Source: Nocardia sp. NBC_01327 (GTDB lineage Bacteria > Actinomycetota > Actinomycetes > Mycobacteriales > Mycobacteriaceae). From it: a stretch of DNA of 64,000 bases. Positions 1-8,159 of the stretch are shown here, in pieces; the first letter of the stretch is position 1; each line of letters opens with the position of its first letter. A program made the translations under genes and the position numbers. Below the pieces are notes generated by a model. The model had not been told where the DNA came from. It made no database searches and saw only the letters and a list, made by a program, of their open reading frames with translations. The stretch covers positions 4,960,001 through 5,024,000 of the forward strand of contig NZ_CP108383.1 in assembly GCF_035958815.1 (NCBI RefSeq). The letters run 5' to 3'.

Positions 1-2
1 AG

Positions 3-191
3 CTGCTCCTGGCAGTTCGATCTCAGCCGGAGGTCGGGTATGGGAGGCAGTCCGGAGGACTAACCCTACGGACGAGCGACCTGCCCGATATCGACACTTT
101 GGTTCGCTTCTGGGAGCCTGCAAAATCGCTTGTGCACCAATCATTTCCGAAGGCGGTGGAGTCCACGTCTGCTCAGAAGCGTTCGGTGTGA
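3..191 (+). CDS. C-terminal end of an unidentified protein (cut by window edge)
   Basis: The third forward frame is open from the window edge to a TGA at 189-191, giving about 62 residues. The piece contains a run reading LTLRTSDLPDIDTLVRFWEP and has no family signature I recognise. It converges on, and overlaps by 19 bases, the minus-strand regulator gene ending at 173. It could be the tail of a larger accessory gene or a chance open frame; only the sequence to the left can decide. Confidence 0.35.
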   Translation: MLLAVRSQPEVGYGRQSGGLTLRTSDLPDIDTLVRFWEPAKSLVHQSFPKAVESTSAQKRSV

Positions 192-748
192 TCTTGATCG
201 GACAGGCCAGTAGATCCCGCTGTCCGTTGTAGCGCCTCGAGTAGTTGGTGGATCGCCGTGCTTGCGAAGGTTAGTTGGTAGCCATCGGAGTGACTACGCG
301 CGTTCTTCAGCTCGATCCCGAGCCGGTCGAGCTCGGTGACGAGATCCACTACAGATCTGTGCTCACGATTGAGCCGCTGCAGAGCGCGGACTCCATGCTC
401 GACATCATCCGGCTCCGTCGTCGAACCGTCGGAACCTTCGAATCCTGGGCCAGGCGTGCGTCCTTGATGTAGGGCGGAGGTGGCGCTACCCGCCGGCAGA
501 CCCAGCGCCTCCAGAGCCCGATTGTATTTAGCTTCGGTTGTAGCGCTTATCGAATGGACGTGCCCGCCCTCGATACGAGATTGGACATTCCGAGTAGGCC
601 CTCCGAGGTCGTGGATCTGTTGGTGCGTGATCAGCTCGTCCGGCAGGTTTCTCAGCCGAATTGTCTTCACCCATCGTCCGAACCGCTGTGCAGCCGATTC
701 GGATCCGGCGAGTTCCCCGGCCGGTGGTGAGCTGAACCGAGCATCCAT
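173..748 (-). CDS. XRE-like helix-turn-helix regulator
   Basis: This 191-residue protein has an N-terminal DNA-binding region at about residues 15-75. It includes the stretch LITHQQIHDLGG followed by RIEGGHVHSISATTEAKYNRALEALGLP, which resembles the end of a Cro/CI fold. The C-terminal half is acidic and helical, with no known domain. The start is the ATG at 746-748; the frame stays open upstream, but those residues look non-coding. It is divergent from the gene at 963, and the palindrome at 934-947 between them is a plausible target. The role as a repressor is inferred. Confidence 0.6.
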   Translation of the reverse strand: MDARFSSPPAGELAGSESAAQRFGRWVKTIRLRNLPDELITHQQIHDLGGPTRNVQSRIEGGHVHSISATTEAKYNRALEALGLPAGSATSALHQGRTPGPGFEGSDGSTTEPDDVEHGVRALQRLNREHRSVVDLVTELDRLGIELKNARSHSDGYQLTFASTAIHQLLEALQRTAGSTGLSDQDHTERF

Positions 749-927
749 GGCACGTATGGTATCGCCGAAATGTACATAGTTGTGCGGGATGTCCGCACGG
801 GTGAACCGACCTGCGATGGGTGTTCCAGAGTCGACAACGTCTGTGCTGCAAGGCCTGCGCACGAACCGACGGGCATTGCCTGCTCGGCTCTGGATGCACA
901 CCATGCACATGCCCGCACACGAATGTA

Positions 928-956
928 TTGACTGGCACACGTGTGCCTTTTAGGTT
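928..956 (+). promoter_or_regulatory. Promoter with 14-bp perfect palindrome in the spacer
   Basis: TTGACT (928-933) and TAGGTT (951-956) are spaced by 17 bases. Bases 934-947 of the spacer form the perfect palindrome GGCACACGTGTGCC. The first ATG (963) lies 6 bases after the -10 box with no ribosome-binding site, so the transcript is probably leaderless. A palindrome between -35 and -10 is a classic repressor position; the divergent XRE-like protein is the obvious candidate. Confidence 0.6.
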
Positions 957-962
957 GAAGCC

Positions 963-1202
963 ATGGATGCGGACATCCGGAGACTTGGCTGTCGGTTGAC
1001 GACGCGCGACGTCGTCCATGCGTACGGATCCGATGCTGTGGTCGAGCGCGTGGCATGGCTTCGCGCGAACGGGTATCCCTACGCCGCGAAGACTGTTGAA
1101 CGCGAGCTGAATCAGATTCTGAGGCCGAGTGCCGCTCGCGCGCCTGGATGGTTGCGCTGCGGCGGTAGTCAATCACCCGGGGCGGTGAGCTGTAGTGACT
1201 GA
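963..1202 (+). CDS. Small hypothetical protein upstream of StrR-like regulator
   Basis: This gene encodes 79 residues of no recognised family. The first 60 residues look like a compact helical fold, with DVVHAYGSDAVVERVAWLRANG in two pieces, and the tail is rich in Ala, Pro and Gly. The ATG sits 6 bases after a -10 box, indicating a leaderless start. The stop overlaps the GTG of the next gene by 8 bases, so the two are co-transcribed and probably translationally coupled. It may be an accessory factor for the regulator, but nothing in the sequence shows that. Confidence 0.55.
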   Translation: MDADIRRLGCRLTTRDVVHAYGSDAVVERVAWLRANGYPYAAKTVERELNQILRPSAARAPGWLRCGGSQSPGAVSCSD

Positions 1203-2130
1203 CGTTCCCGATGGCGCCGCCGACCATCATGGAAGACCCGAGAGAGTTCGCATCGATTCGTTGGCGTCGGCCGACTCGCCGCGGCTGAACGGCGAAGTCA
1301 AAGTTCACGCAAAGCAGTTGGCGGACAGCGAATCTGAACTCCCCCCGATACTCGTACATCGGCAGACCATGCGCGTGATCGACGGAGCGCACCGAATCCT
1401 CGCGATGAAACTTCGGGGTCACGACGAGATCGAAGTGGAGTTCTTCGATGGCAACGAGTCCGACGCGTTCGTCCTTGGTGTGCAGTCCAACATCCAACAC
1501 GGACTGCCGTTGTCTCTACCGGACCGGCGCGCCGCCGCAGAGCGGATCCTCTTGTCTCATCCAGCGTGGTCGGATCGAGAAATAGCGAGGACTACAGGCT
1601 TGTCGGCCAGGACCGTGCAGGAATTGCGCCGTGCAACTGCGGGCGAGCAGCAGTCGCACAGACTTGGAAGAGACGGCCGGACAAGGCCTTTGAGCTCGAC
1701 ACGTGGACGTCGACTCGCCGCAGAAATCTTGACCAACAGCCCGAACACCCCCTTACGCGAGGTCGCCAAACAGGTAGGCATCTCACCGGGCACCGTTCGC
1801 GACGTACGGCAGCGACTCGAACGCGGCGACAATCCGATACCGGAGCCGCGCCGCGGTATTGAAGTGAAAGGCCCGGCGACCGTAGCTCGTCGGCAGGTCG
1901 AATTCACCGACGTACAAGGGATACTCGAACATCTGGCACGAGACCCAACGCTGCGAATGACTGAACGAGGCCGGGAGTTGGTGCGGTGGCTGCATCTGCA
2001 CCGAGCGGACCCGGCTGACTTCGGTCGAATGATCAACTCCGTGCCTTCGCACTTGCGCGCGGTTGTACTCGACCTGGCAATGGGCTACGCGGCGGCATGG
2101 GAGGCGTTCGCTACAGAACTGAAAGAGTGA
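1195..2130 (+). CDS. StrR/NovG-family ParB-like transcriptional activator
   Basis: This 311-residue protein has the layout of StrR, the streptomycin-cluster activator. An N-terminal ParB-like nuclease-fold domain (about residues 20-110) contains RVIDGAHRILAMKLRG and ESDAFVLGVQSNIQHGLPLS. A helix-turn-helix follows (about 123-145, SDREIARTTGLSARTVQELR), then a second HTH-like segment (about 185-215, LREVAKQVGISPGTVRDVRQ). The C-terminal helical tail, including LRMTERGRELVRWLHLH, also fits StrR. Known family members activate antibiotic biosynthetic clusters. No such cluster is in this window, so the target is unknown; it may act nearby on the amidoligase cassette or at a distance. The start is a GTG inside the previous gene. 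Confidence 0.8.
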   Translation: MTDVPDGAADHHGRPERVRIDSLASADSPRLNGEVKVHAKQLADSESELPPILVHRQTMRVIDGAHRILAMKLRGHDEIEVEFFDGNESDAFVLGVQSNIQHGLPLSLPDRRAAAERILLSHPAWSDREIARTTGLSARTVQELRRATAGEQQSHRLGRDGRTRPLSSTRGRRLAAEILTNSPNTPLREVAKQVGISPGTVRDVRQRLERGDNPIPEPRRGIEVKGPATVARRQVEFTDVQGILEHLARDPTLRMTERGRELVRWLHLHRADPADFGRMINSVPSHLRAVVLDLAMGYAAAWEAFATELKE

Positions 2131-2160
2131 CCGATCAGTGTGAACTGTCAGAGATCGGTC
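2129..2160 (+). terminator. Possible hairpin after the StrR-like gene
   Basis: GACCGATC (2129-2136) and GATCGGTC (2153-2160) are perfect inverted arms around a 16-base loop, overlapping the stop codon. There is no T run, so termination is plausible but not certain. Confidence 0.35.
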
Positions 2161-2461
2161 GGCCTCAGTCGATGATCTGCGCACGTGCAGATTTCGCGCC
2201 TGAAACGGCGAGGGGCACAGAAGCTTCTGGCCAGCTGTATACGTAGGAGAACCTTCGAAATACGGGGCGGTCGGAAACCGGTGCCCGCCACATGCTGATC
2301 AAATTGTGTCCATGTGGCGGACTGGCGAACTTCGGTGGGCATGTGGCTTTCGGCTGATGCGATCGAGAGTTTGCTGCCGACACAGATATTCGATTGCGGC
2401 CATGCCCCCCGCATTTGAATTTGTGGTGCGAGACACAATCTCCTATTGTGCGTACGAGCTT
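2161..2461. other. Intergenic stretch without a recognisable gene
   Basis: This 300-base stretch separates the convergent StrR-like and first amidoligase genes. Short open frames occur on both strands but none shows codon bias or a family signature. I see no repeat or strong promoter here. Confidence 0.5.
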
Positions 2462-3574
2462 CTAGTACCGGGGCGACTCGATCGGCCGGGTGTGGGGCTG
2501 CCTGAACGCCTGGCAAACGCGGATATCGCGGGTATCGGCGAGTTCGGAGATGTCGATACTGATGGAGTACGGCTCGCCTGTGGCCGGGTCGCGCAGGTGA
2601 GCGAGCTCGTTGGGCTGGCGTGCGTAGGCGACCTTCAGGCCGCTGTTCCAGATGCGCCGGAAGTCGCGATCACGTTTAAGGTGGTCGAACAGCTCTCTCG
2701 CGCGGGGGCTGGTCCGGTAGAGACCGAAGGCGCCGCGGAGGATCGCCACATGGAATTTCATCCACCTGTACACGTGCGCCGGGGAGTCGAACCCGTCGCG
2801 GGAGACGTGGACGTGGATCCCGACCTCGTTGTCGATGTACGCTCCACGAACCCGCAACTCCCGCAACACCTTCCAGGGGAACTCTTCGATCGCCCAGGTG
2901 TAGCTCATCGGGTGGGTGACCAGTTCGAATCCGTTGCCGTAGCCGATGGATCCGTCCTCCTTGAGGTAACCGATCCGACCGAGATGGCCGGTGGCGATAT
3001 CGACGCAGTCCTCGAGGGCCCGGCTCGGTGTCTTGACCTCGAGTTCCAGCCCGAGGTAGACCGGGCCGTCGCCGTGGAAGACGGGGTCGGGTTTGTAGGT
3101 GTAGTCGTAGATCCGGTCATCGCGCTGGTGGGCATCGCAATAGGCGCAGTAGGTGCTACTGGTGAGGCGATCGCAGTCCAGGCATTCGCGGTATTGGTCT
3201 GCGCAGTCGACGCAGACGTTTTCATCGTTGTCGAGCAGTCGTACGGAGCGGGCGTACAGGCGGCATTCCGAGCACCACCAGTAGTGGTAGTCGCGGCACC
3301 CGTCGCAGACGACGCCGTCGTTGACGGTGCGGTCCTCGGAAGAGGTGTAGAGCTCGCAGCATTCGCATTCACGCCATCGCGCAGCACAGTCGGTGCACAA
3401 CGTCCCGTCATCGACGGTGGTGTGAACCGTGGTGACACGGTCACCGCAGTCGTCGCAGAACGGAAGACTCTCGCAGGCCGCGCACAGCGAACCGCGGTCG
3501 TGGCCGGGGGGATCGTCGGGAAGCGTTGCGGCACACCGGGCGCAGGGGGTGCGTGCTGTCAGCGTAGTGGGCAT
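2462..3574 (-). CDS. Zinc-ribbon amidoligase paralogue with variant C-terminus
   Basis: The protein has 370 residues. Residues 1-150 carry a chain of CxxC pairs (for example CARC at 11-14, CAAC at 31-34, CSEC at 101-104), consistent with several zinc ribbons. Residues 165-275 match the amidoligase_2 / COOH-NH2 ligase fold, with GLELE at 175-179, LKEDGSI near 204-210, FELVTHPM near 216-223 and GIHVHV at 252-257. Such enzymes are predicted to form amide bonds using ATP. The last 100 residues differ completely from the neighbouring paralogue and lack its ELRIF strand, though the codons still look like real coding sequence. The start is the ATG at 3572-3574, with AGGAAGG upstream. Activity of this copy is doubtful. 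Confidence 0.75.
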   Translation of the reverse strand: MPTTLTARTPCARCAATLPDDPPGHDRGSLCAACESLPFCDDCGDRVTTVHTTVDDGTLCTDCAARWRECECCELYTSSEDRTVNDGVVCDGCRDYHYWWCSECRLYARSVRLLDNDENVCVDCADQYRECLDCDRLTSSTYCAYCDAHQRDDRIYDYTYKPDPVFHGDGPVYLGLELEVKTPSRALEDCVDIATGHLGRIGYLKEDGSIGYGNGFELVTHPMSYTWAIEEFPWKVLRELRVRGAYIDNEVGIHVHVSRDGFDSPAHVYRWMKFHVAILRGAFGLYRTSPRARELFDHLKRDRDFRRIWNSGLKVAYARQPNELAHLRDPATGEPYSISIDISELADTRDIRVCQAFRQPHTRPIESPRY

Positions 3575-3804
3575 AGAGAGGCCTTCCTGAGCGATGAAGA
3601 AGGGCAGACAGAATCGACGGCAGGGGGAGTGAGTGCTCGGCGTGCATGGCACTCGGGACGCGCGAATCTCGCGAACACATCGCGCTTCGTGCACAGAGAA
3701 GGGGAGCGAACCGGCGCCCGCTGAACAGGCGGATACGGCCAGATGAGAACGGACCTGCGACCGGGCGGATAAAGGTTCGCCCCGCAGAACTCGAAGACCG
3801 CGGA

Positions 3805-4566
3805 TCAGCGGATGGTGTTGCGGCGCAGCGAAACAGAGGGCGTGCTTGAGCGGTGTTCGCAATCGCAGTGAGGAAAGATGTTGGCGCAGTGGAAACACCA
3901 GCCGCAGCGGCCGCAGTACCGGCCGCGACGGCTGAAGTCGACGTCACCGCAGCCCTCACACACATACAGCCACCCGCGGGGGCGCAGCAGCCCAGAACTG
4001 GCGTCAGGCCGATATCCGGGGTTCGAATACCAGACGCCGGCCTCCCAGATCCCCGCCGATTCGTTGAACACATACGCGTTCTCGTTGAAACTCGGATCGA
4101 CGGTCAGTAGGACGAGTTTGCTGGTGCCGAGCCACGACTCCAGGCAACGCCGACCACGCAGGGTGTCGTAGGAGCCGAAAGGTTCTCGTGGAAGATAGGT
4201 TTCGGCGGCGATCCGGGTATCCGAGCGGGGGTCGTACGGTGCCGGCTGTACCCGGCGGGGGAGAATACCGTTGTGCGCCAATACTGTTCGATTGTCGCGG
4301 CCGAGCCGGAACGGGTGGCAATTGTCGATACTGACCGCGCCGTGGGTGGCGTAGCGGCTGTGAAACAGCGCCGGGTGGTGCGGATGCCGGCTTCGGACAG
4401 CGGTGAAGTCGTCGATGACCTGCTCGACGTCCATGCCGCGGCCGACCAGGATGCCGGTGTCGGTGACCACGGCGAACCCGTGGCCGTCCCTGTTGACGCG
4501 AGCGCCGTTTCTCAGCGCCGCGATGTCGGGGTTGATGCCGCTGGGTAGAAATGTCAGGAGGCACAT
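3805..4566 (-). CDS. Class II glutamine amidotransferase with C-terminal zinc ribbon
   Basis: This 253-residue protein begins Met-Cys, placing the catalytic nucleophile at Cys2 after Met removal, as in Ntn-type class II glutaminases. Other family signatures are HSRYATHG at 69-76, AHNGIL at 97-102 and SDTRIAAE near 115. The C-terminus from about residue 200 is Cys-rich (CEGCG, CGRCGWC, CDC), a probable zinc ribbon like those of the flanking ligases. It should release ammonia from glutamine for the adjacent amidoligase. The start is the ATG at 4564-4566, which overlaps the end of the upstream ligase gene by 13 bases, so translation is coupled. Glutaminase-amidoligase pairing is known from genomic surveys of this ligase superfamily; the substrate is not known. 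Confidence 0.8.
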   Translation of the reverse strand: MCLLTFLPSGINPDIAALRNGARVNRDGHGFAVVTDTGILVGRGMDVEQVIDDFTAVRSRHPHHPALFHSRYATHGAVSIDNCHPFRLGRDNRTVLAHNGILPRRVQPAPYDPRSDTRIAAETYLPREPFGSYDTLRGRRCLESWLGTSKLVLLTVDPSFNENAYVFNESAGIWEAGVWYSNPGYRPDASSGLLRPRGWLYVCEGCGDVDFSRRGRYCGRCGWCFHCANIFPHCDCEHRSSTPSVSLRRNTIR

Positions 4567-5756
4567 GCGAGCGCCTCCATCTCCGCGGCCAGGGGTGCGT
4601 ATTGCTCGCGCTGGGTCACCCACGCGGTGAATTGGTCCCAGTCCCAGCCGTGCTGTCGGATGACGTCGGTGGAGGTGAGGGTTCGGGTGTATTCGACGGT
4701 GGCCGCGGCGAACGCCAGTGCTGCTTGAACGTGTTGGAGGTCAAGGGAGCCGGCGAAGATCCGCAATTCCAGGCTGTGGCGTGGGTGTGGATTGATGGCC
4801 TGGTACCGGTTCAATCCGTACCGGTGCATATCGTTTTTGGCGGTGTGCTTCACCCGCTCGCGTGCGGTGGTGGAGAACTCGGCGTATGTCGATCGGCGCC
4901 GGGCCAGGGCGACGGTTTGGGTCTCGTTGCGGTAGATCAGTTTGGCCCACCGGTAGATGTGTGCGGCCGAGTCGAACCCGTCACGTGAAACATGCACGTG
5001 GATACCGACGTTCTGATCCGAGCGGCACCCGAGATTCCTCAGACGTTCGAGCAGGTGCCAGGGAAACTGCTCCATCGCGAACCGGTAGTCCATCGGATGG
5101 GTGACCAGTTCGAAGCCCAGCGGCTCGATCGAGGAGTCGTACTTGAGATACGCCAAATCACGCACGTGGTCGCTGACCGTCGACGCGCACGCCTGGTAAT
5201 TATGGGACGGGACAACGATTTCCAGTTCCAGGCCGAGAAACACCGGGCCGTGGCCGAAGAATCGCGGGTCGGGCTTGTAGTTGTAGTTCCAGACCCGGCC
5301 ACCGGAATCGCAGCTGTCGCAGTCGGTGTGCTCGGGCAGGAGCGTCCCGCAGTCCGCACACGAGCGGTAATTCTGTGCGCACCGCGAACATACGCGGAAG
5401 CCGCCGGAGACGTAGCGGCTATCAGCGGTGTAGAGGGTGCACACCGTGCAGCGATCGAAGAACCGATTGACGCAGTGCGGGCAGACATTGGCGCCGGTGT
5501 CGGTGCGAAATGTGGTGGGCGCGTGGTAGTGGCAGCGTGCGCATTCCGACCATCCCTGTGCGCACGTGCGGCACAACCGCCTGAGTTCGACGGTTACTGC
5601 CAGGTGCCGACTGGGTTCGCGACACCGGTCGCAGCGCGGCAAGACGGACACGCACGGTGAGCAGACTGTCTCGGCGTCCAAGGTTCGCGGTCGTCGACCG
5701 GAAATGACGGAATGACACATCGCGCACGATGGCGCTCGCGAAGAAGGTGCGGGCAT
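4554..5756 (-). CDS. Zinc-ribbon amidoligase (complete paralogue)
   Basis: The protein has 400 residues. Residues 10-150 hold about ten CxxC-type pairs that suggest stacked zinc ribbons. The amidoligase_2 domain spans about 165-375: GLELE at 175-179, LKYDSSI near 204-210, FELVTHPM near 215-222, GIHVHV at 251-256, RNETQ near 276 and SLELRIFAGSLD near 328-339. The acidic and His residues of these motifs fit the metal/ATP site of the glutamine-synthetase-like ligase fold. It is the first gene of the cassette and overlaps the glutaminase gene. The start is the ATG at 5754-5756, preceded by GGAAGG; a further in-frame TTG upstream is less likely. The target could be a peptide or cell-envelope carboxylate, which is inference. 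Confidence 0.82.
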   Translation of the reverse strand: MPAPSSRAPSCAMCHSVISGRRPRTLDAETVCSPCVSVLPRCDRCREPSRHLAVTVELRRLCRTCAQGWSECARCHYHAPTTFRTDTGANVCPHCVNRFFDRCTVCTLYTADSRYVSGGFRVCSRCAQNYRSCADCGTLLPEHTDCDSCDSGGRVWNYNYKPDPRFFGHGPVFLGLELEIVVPSHNYQACASTVSDHVRDLAYLKYDSSIEPLGFELVTHPMDYRFAMEQFPWHLLERLRNLGCRSDQNVGIHVHVSRDGFDSAAHIYRWAKLIYRNETQTVALARRRSTYAEFSTTARERVKHTAKNDMHRYGLNRYQAINPHPRHSLELRIFAGSLDLQHVQAALAFAAATVEYTRTLTSTDVIRQHGWDWDQFTAWVTQREQYAPLAAEMEALACAS

Positions 5757-6276
5757 AGTGGGATCGCCTTCCACTGGGTCGAGAAACGACAAACGCCGCA
5801 ATGGAAGGGAATTCCGTCACGGCGAAGAAGAATCGAGCATTCTGAGCAGAAGAAATGATGGTGCAGTCTGCTGCGAAGTGGTATCGGAGGGAGGCCTAGT
5901 CCGCGGTCAAGCCACCATGCTGCTACTAGGGCAGCTTGAGGGAGATGCAACGTCAGAAGCTAGGATCAATCTATTGTCGCCCAGTCTGGGTATAGCGCCT
6001 GCCGTGCAGTTCGAGCGGCGGTGGCCGTGCAAAGTGATGGCATGCTTTGGGCGACATAGAGTATTCGATCTTATGCAACGGTTTTCGTCGACGCATTAAT
6101 ATGCGGACCCGCAGTGGTGGCAGTAGTACGTGTCGTTAGTAGGATGCCGTTAGTAGTGAAGTGTGGGTCCGCTCGATTACGCGGCGCAACTATTCCGTAG
6201 GCAGGCGATATCAGATCAGACTGTCGACAGCGTGACAGGCTCGACAGGTCGTACGGATCTGACTCTCCTGAGGGCG
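5757..6276. other. 520-base intergenic region upstream of the amidoligase cassette
   Basis: No gene is visible. The stretch is visibly less GC-rich than the window average. A weak minus-strand promoter candidate is TTGACC (complement of 5905-5910) and GATACC (complement of 5880-5885), spaced 19 bases, which would drive the amidoligase cassette. The 9-base word CGTTAGTAG occurs twice at 6134-6142 and 6148-6156. Confidence 0.4.
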
Positions 6277-6739
6277 CTAGAGATTGGCGTAGCCGCCTGC
6301 GCTCCACACGATCCGGCGGAAGCTCTCAGGGGAGAGAGGTTGCTGCGCCGGAATCTCAGGAGCGACGGAGTGCGGCCAGAAGCAGTAACCGCAGCGGTGA
6401 CAATAGCAGCCGGCATTCCATACGCTTCGAGCAGCGAAGCGGCCCCGCATTATTCGGTTGTTGCGACGGGTTCGTCGTATCGCCGCTGAAAAGGTCAGGA
6501 GTGAAGGGGTCGCAATAGTCAGTGAGAACCCGACACTGACGAGAATCTGCATCGGTAGGCCGACATCCCCATCTGGCTCACGGATTGCAGCAATGGAGAA
6601 CAAGACAGCGAATAACGCGGGAATCGACAGTATGAAGCCGAGCAGAATCAGCTTGCCCGTGCCTCGCTGTGCCGGCTCCGGCGCAAGTGACTGGGCCAGA
6701 CGGGTGGAGTGGGTTCGCTCGATCGTGGCCGAGCCGAAC
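6277..6739 (-). pseudogene. 3' part of a zinc-ribbon membrane protein gene split by IS256
   Basis: This encodes the C-terminal two thirds of an interrupted protein. Reading from the insertion point, it continues SATIERTHSTRLAQSLAPEP. Two hydrophobic segments follow, one around KLILLGFILSIPALFAVLF and one around MQILVSVGFSLTIATPSLL. A second zinc-ribbon-like tail follows with CHRCG, and the end reads SFRRIVWSAGGYANL. The organisation (ribbon, two membrane spans, ribbon) resembles conserved actinobacterial proteins of unknown function. Joining it to 8160-8470 through one copy of the target repeat keeps the frame. The gene is disrupted here and cannot make the full protein. Confidence 0.75.
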
Positions 6740-8159
6740 GGTTGCGTCCACGAAGATGGTGTACGGCAGCTGATCAGCTGCTGAGTCTGGCGTAATCCCC
6801 GGACAGCAAGGTGGTCACCGCGTGATCCTCGAAGGACCTCTCACAGTCACTCGAAGGAGACTTCACGCGATGACCAATATCCAGCCTATCGACCCGGGCA
6901 AGCCGTTCGCCGACCAATTGGCGGTAATGGGCCCGGACCTGCTGCGCGAGATGGTGTCCAGCTTCGTGCAAACCCTGATGAGCGCCGAGGCCGACGCCGC
7001 CTGCGGAGCCGGCTACGGCGAACGCTCCGACGACCGGATCAACCACCGCAACGGCTACCGCCACCGCGACTTCGACACCCGCGTCGGCACCCTCGACGTC
7101 GCGATCCCGAAACTACGATCCGGCTCGTATTTCCCGGACTGGCTCCTGGAACGCCGCAAACGCGCCGAACGGGCCCTCACCAGCGTGGTCGCGACCTGCT
7201 ATCTGCTCGGGGTCTCGACACGGCGGATGGAGAAACTCGTCGAATCCCTGGGCATCACAACACTTTCCAAGTCCCAGGTCTCGATCATGGCCCGCGACCT
7301 CGATGCCCAGGTCGAAGCATTCCGCACCCGCCCCTTGGATCAGGGCCCTTACACGTTCCTCGCCGCAGACGCCCTGGTGCTCAAGGTCCGCGAGAACGGG
7401 CGCGTGGTCAACGTCCACGCCCTGATCGCCACCGGCGTCAACGCCGACGGCTACCGCGAAATCCTGGGTATCCAAGTCACTTCCGGCGAGGACGGTGCCG
7501 GCTGGCTGGCATTCTTCCGCGACCTGGTCGCTCGCGGCCTGTCCGGGGTCGCGTTGGTCACCTCCGACGCGCATGCGGGTTTGGTGGCCGCGATCGGCGC
7601 GACCTTGCCCGGCGCGAGCTGGCAGCGCTGCCGCACCCATTACACGGTGAACCTGATGTCGGTTTGCCCGAAGAGTTCCTGGCCCTGGGTTCGCACCCTG
7701 TTGCATTCGGTATTCGATCAAGCCGATACCGAATCGGTTGCCGCCCAATATGATCGGATGCTCGACGCCCTGACCGAGAAGCTGCCCAGAGTCGCCGCGC
7801 ACCTCGATGCTGCCCGCGCGGACCTGCTGGCGTTCACCGCGTTTCCCAAGCAGATCTGGCACCAGATCTGGTCGAACAATCCCCAGGAACGGTTGAACAA
7901 AGAGATCCGCCGCCGCACCGACGTGGTCGGTATCTTCCCCGATCGCACCGCGATCATCCGTCTCGTCGGCGCCGTCCTGGCCGAGCAACACGACGAATGG
8001 ATCGAAGGACGCCGCTACCTCGGGTTGGACGTTCTTGCCCGCTCCCGCGGGCTCACCGACCCCGACGAACAGGAGGACACCACCGCGGCACTGACCGCCT
8101 GACCCACTACCGGATCAAGCGATGACCACCGTTGCTACACCACGCATTTGGACTTGACC
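6740..8159 (+). mobile_element. IS256-family insertion sequence with 9-bp target duplication
   Basis: The 1420-bp element is bounded by the direct repeat GAGCCGAAC at 6731-6739 and 8160-8168. The ends are imperfect 24-base inverted repeats sharing GGT, GTCCA and TGGTGTA (6740-6763 and complement of 8136-8159). A second, subterminal inverted pair lies further in, with GGTGGTCA and TGATCC at about 6806-6828 and complement 8112-8135. A 9-bp duplication and this end structure fit the IS256 family. The element carries one transposase gene and lies in opposite orientation to the gene it interrupts. Matching duplications imply direct insertion without later rearrangement. Confidence 0.9.
6870..8102 (+). 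CDS. IS256-family transposase
   Basis: This 410-residue mutator-type transposase is full length for the family. It shows the conserved N-terminal blocks (YGERSDDRINHRNGYRHRDF, LDVAIPKLRSGSYFPDWLLE), the first DDE Asp in FLAADALVLKV, the second in LVTSDAHAGL, and the C-terminal Glu region NPQERLNKEIRRRTDVVGIF. The ATG at 6870 follows GAAGGAG at a normal distance. The frame is intact, so the element may still be active. Confidence 0.95.
   Translation: MTNIQPIDPGKPFADQLAVMGPDLLREMVSSFVQTLMSAEADAACGAGYGERSDDRINHRNGYRHRDFDTRVGTLDVAIPKLRSGSYFPDWLLERRKRAERALTSVVATCYLLGVSTRRMEKLVESLGITTLSKSQVSIMARDLDAQVEAFRTRPLDQGPYTFLAADALVLKVRENGRVVNVHALIATGVNADGYREILGIQVTSGEDGAGWLAFFRDLVARGLSGVALVTSDAHAGLVAAIGATLPGASWQRCRTHYTVNLMSVCPKSSWPWVRTLLHSVFDQADTESVAAQYDRMLDALTEKLPRVAAHLDAARADLLAFTAFPKQIWHQIWSNNPQERLNKEIRRRTDVVGIFPDRTAIIRLVGAVLAEQHDEWIEGRRYLGLDVLARSRGLTDPDEQEDTTAALTA

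Noticed and set aside
749..940. N-terminal extension of the XRE-like regulator
   Set aside because: The extra 64 residues cover the likely promoter region and look non-coding; the ATG at 748 begins the conserved part.
2306..3724. Long plus-strand open frame opposite the first amidoligase
   Set aside because: It is antisense to a protein with clear family motifs. Its translation is a Val/Asp/Gly-rich mirror of GC-rich codons, with no domain.
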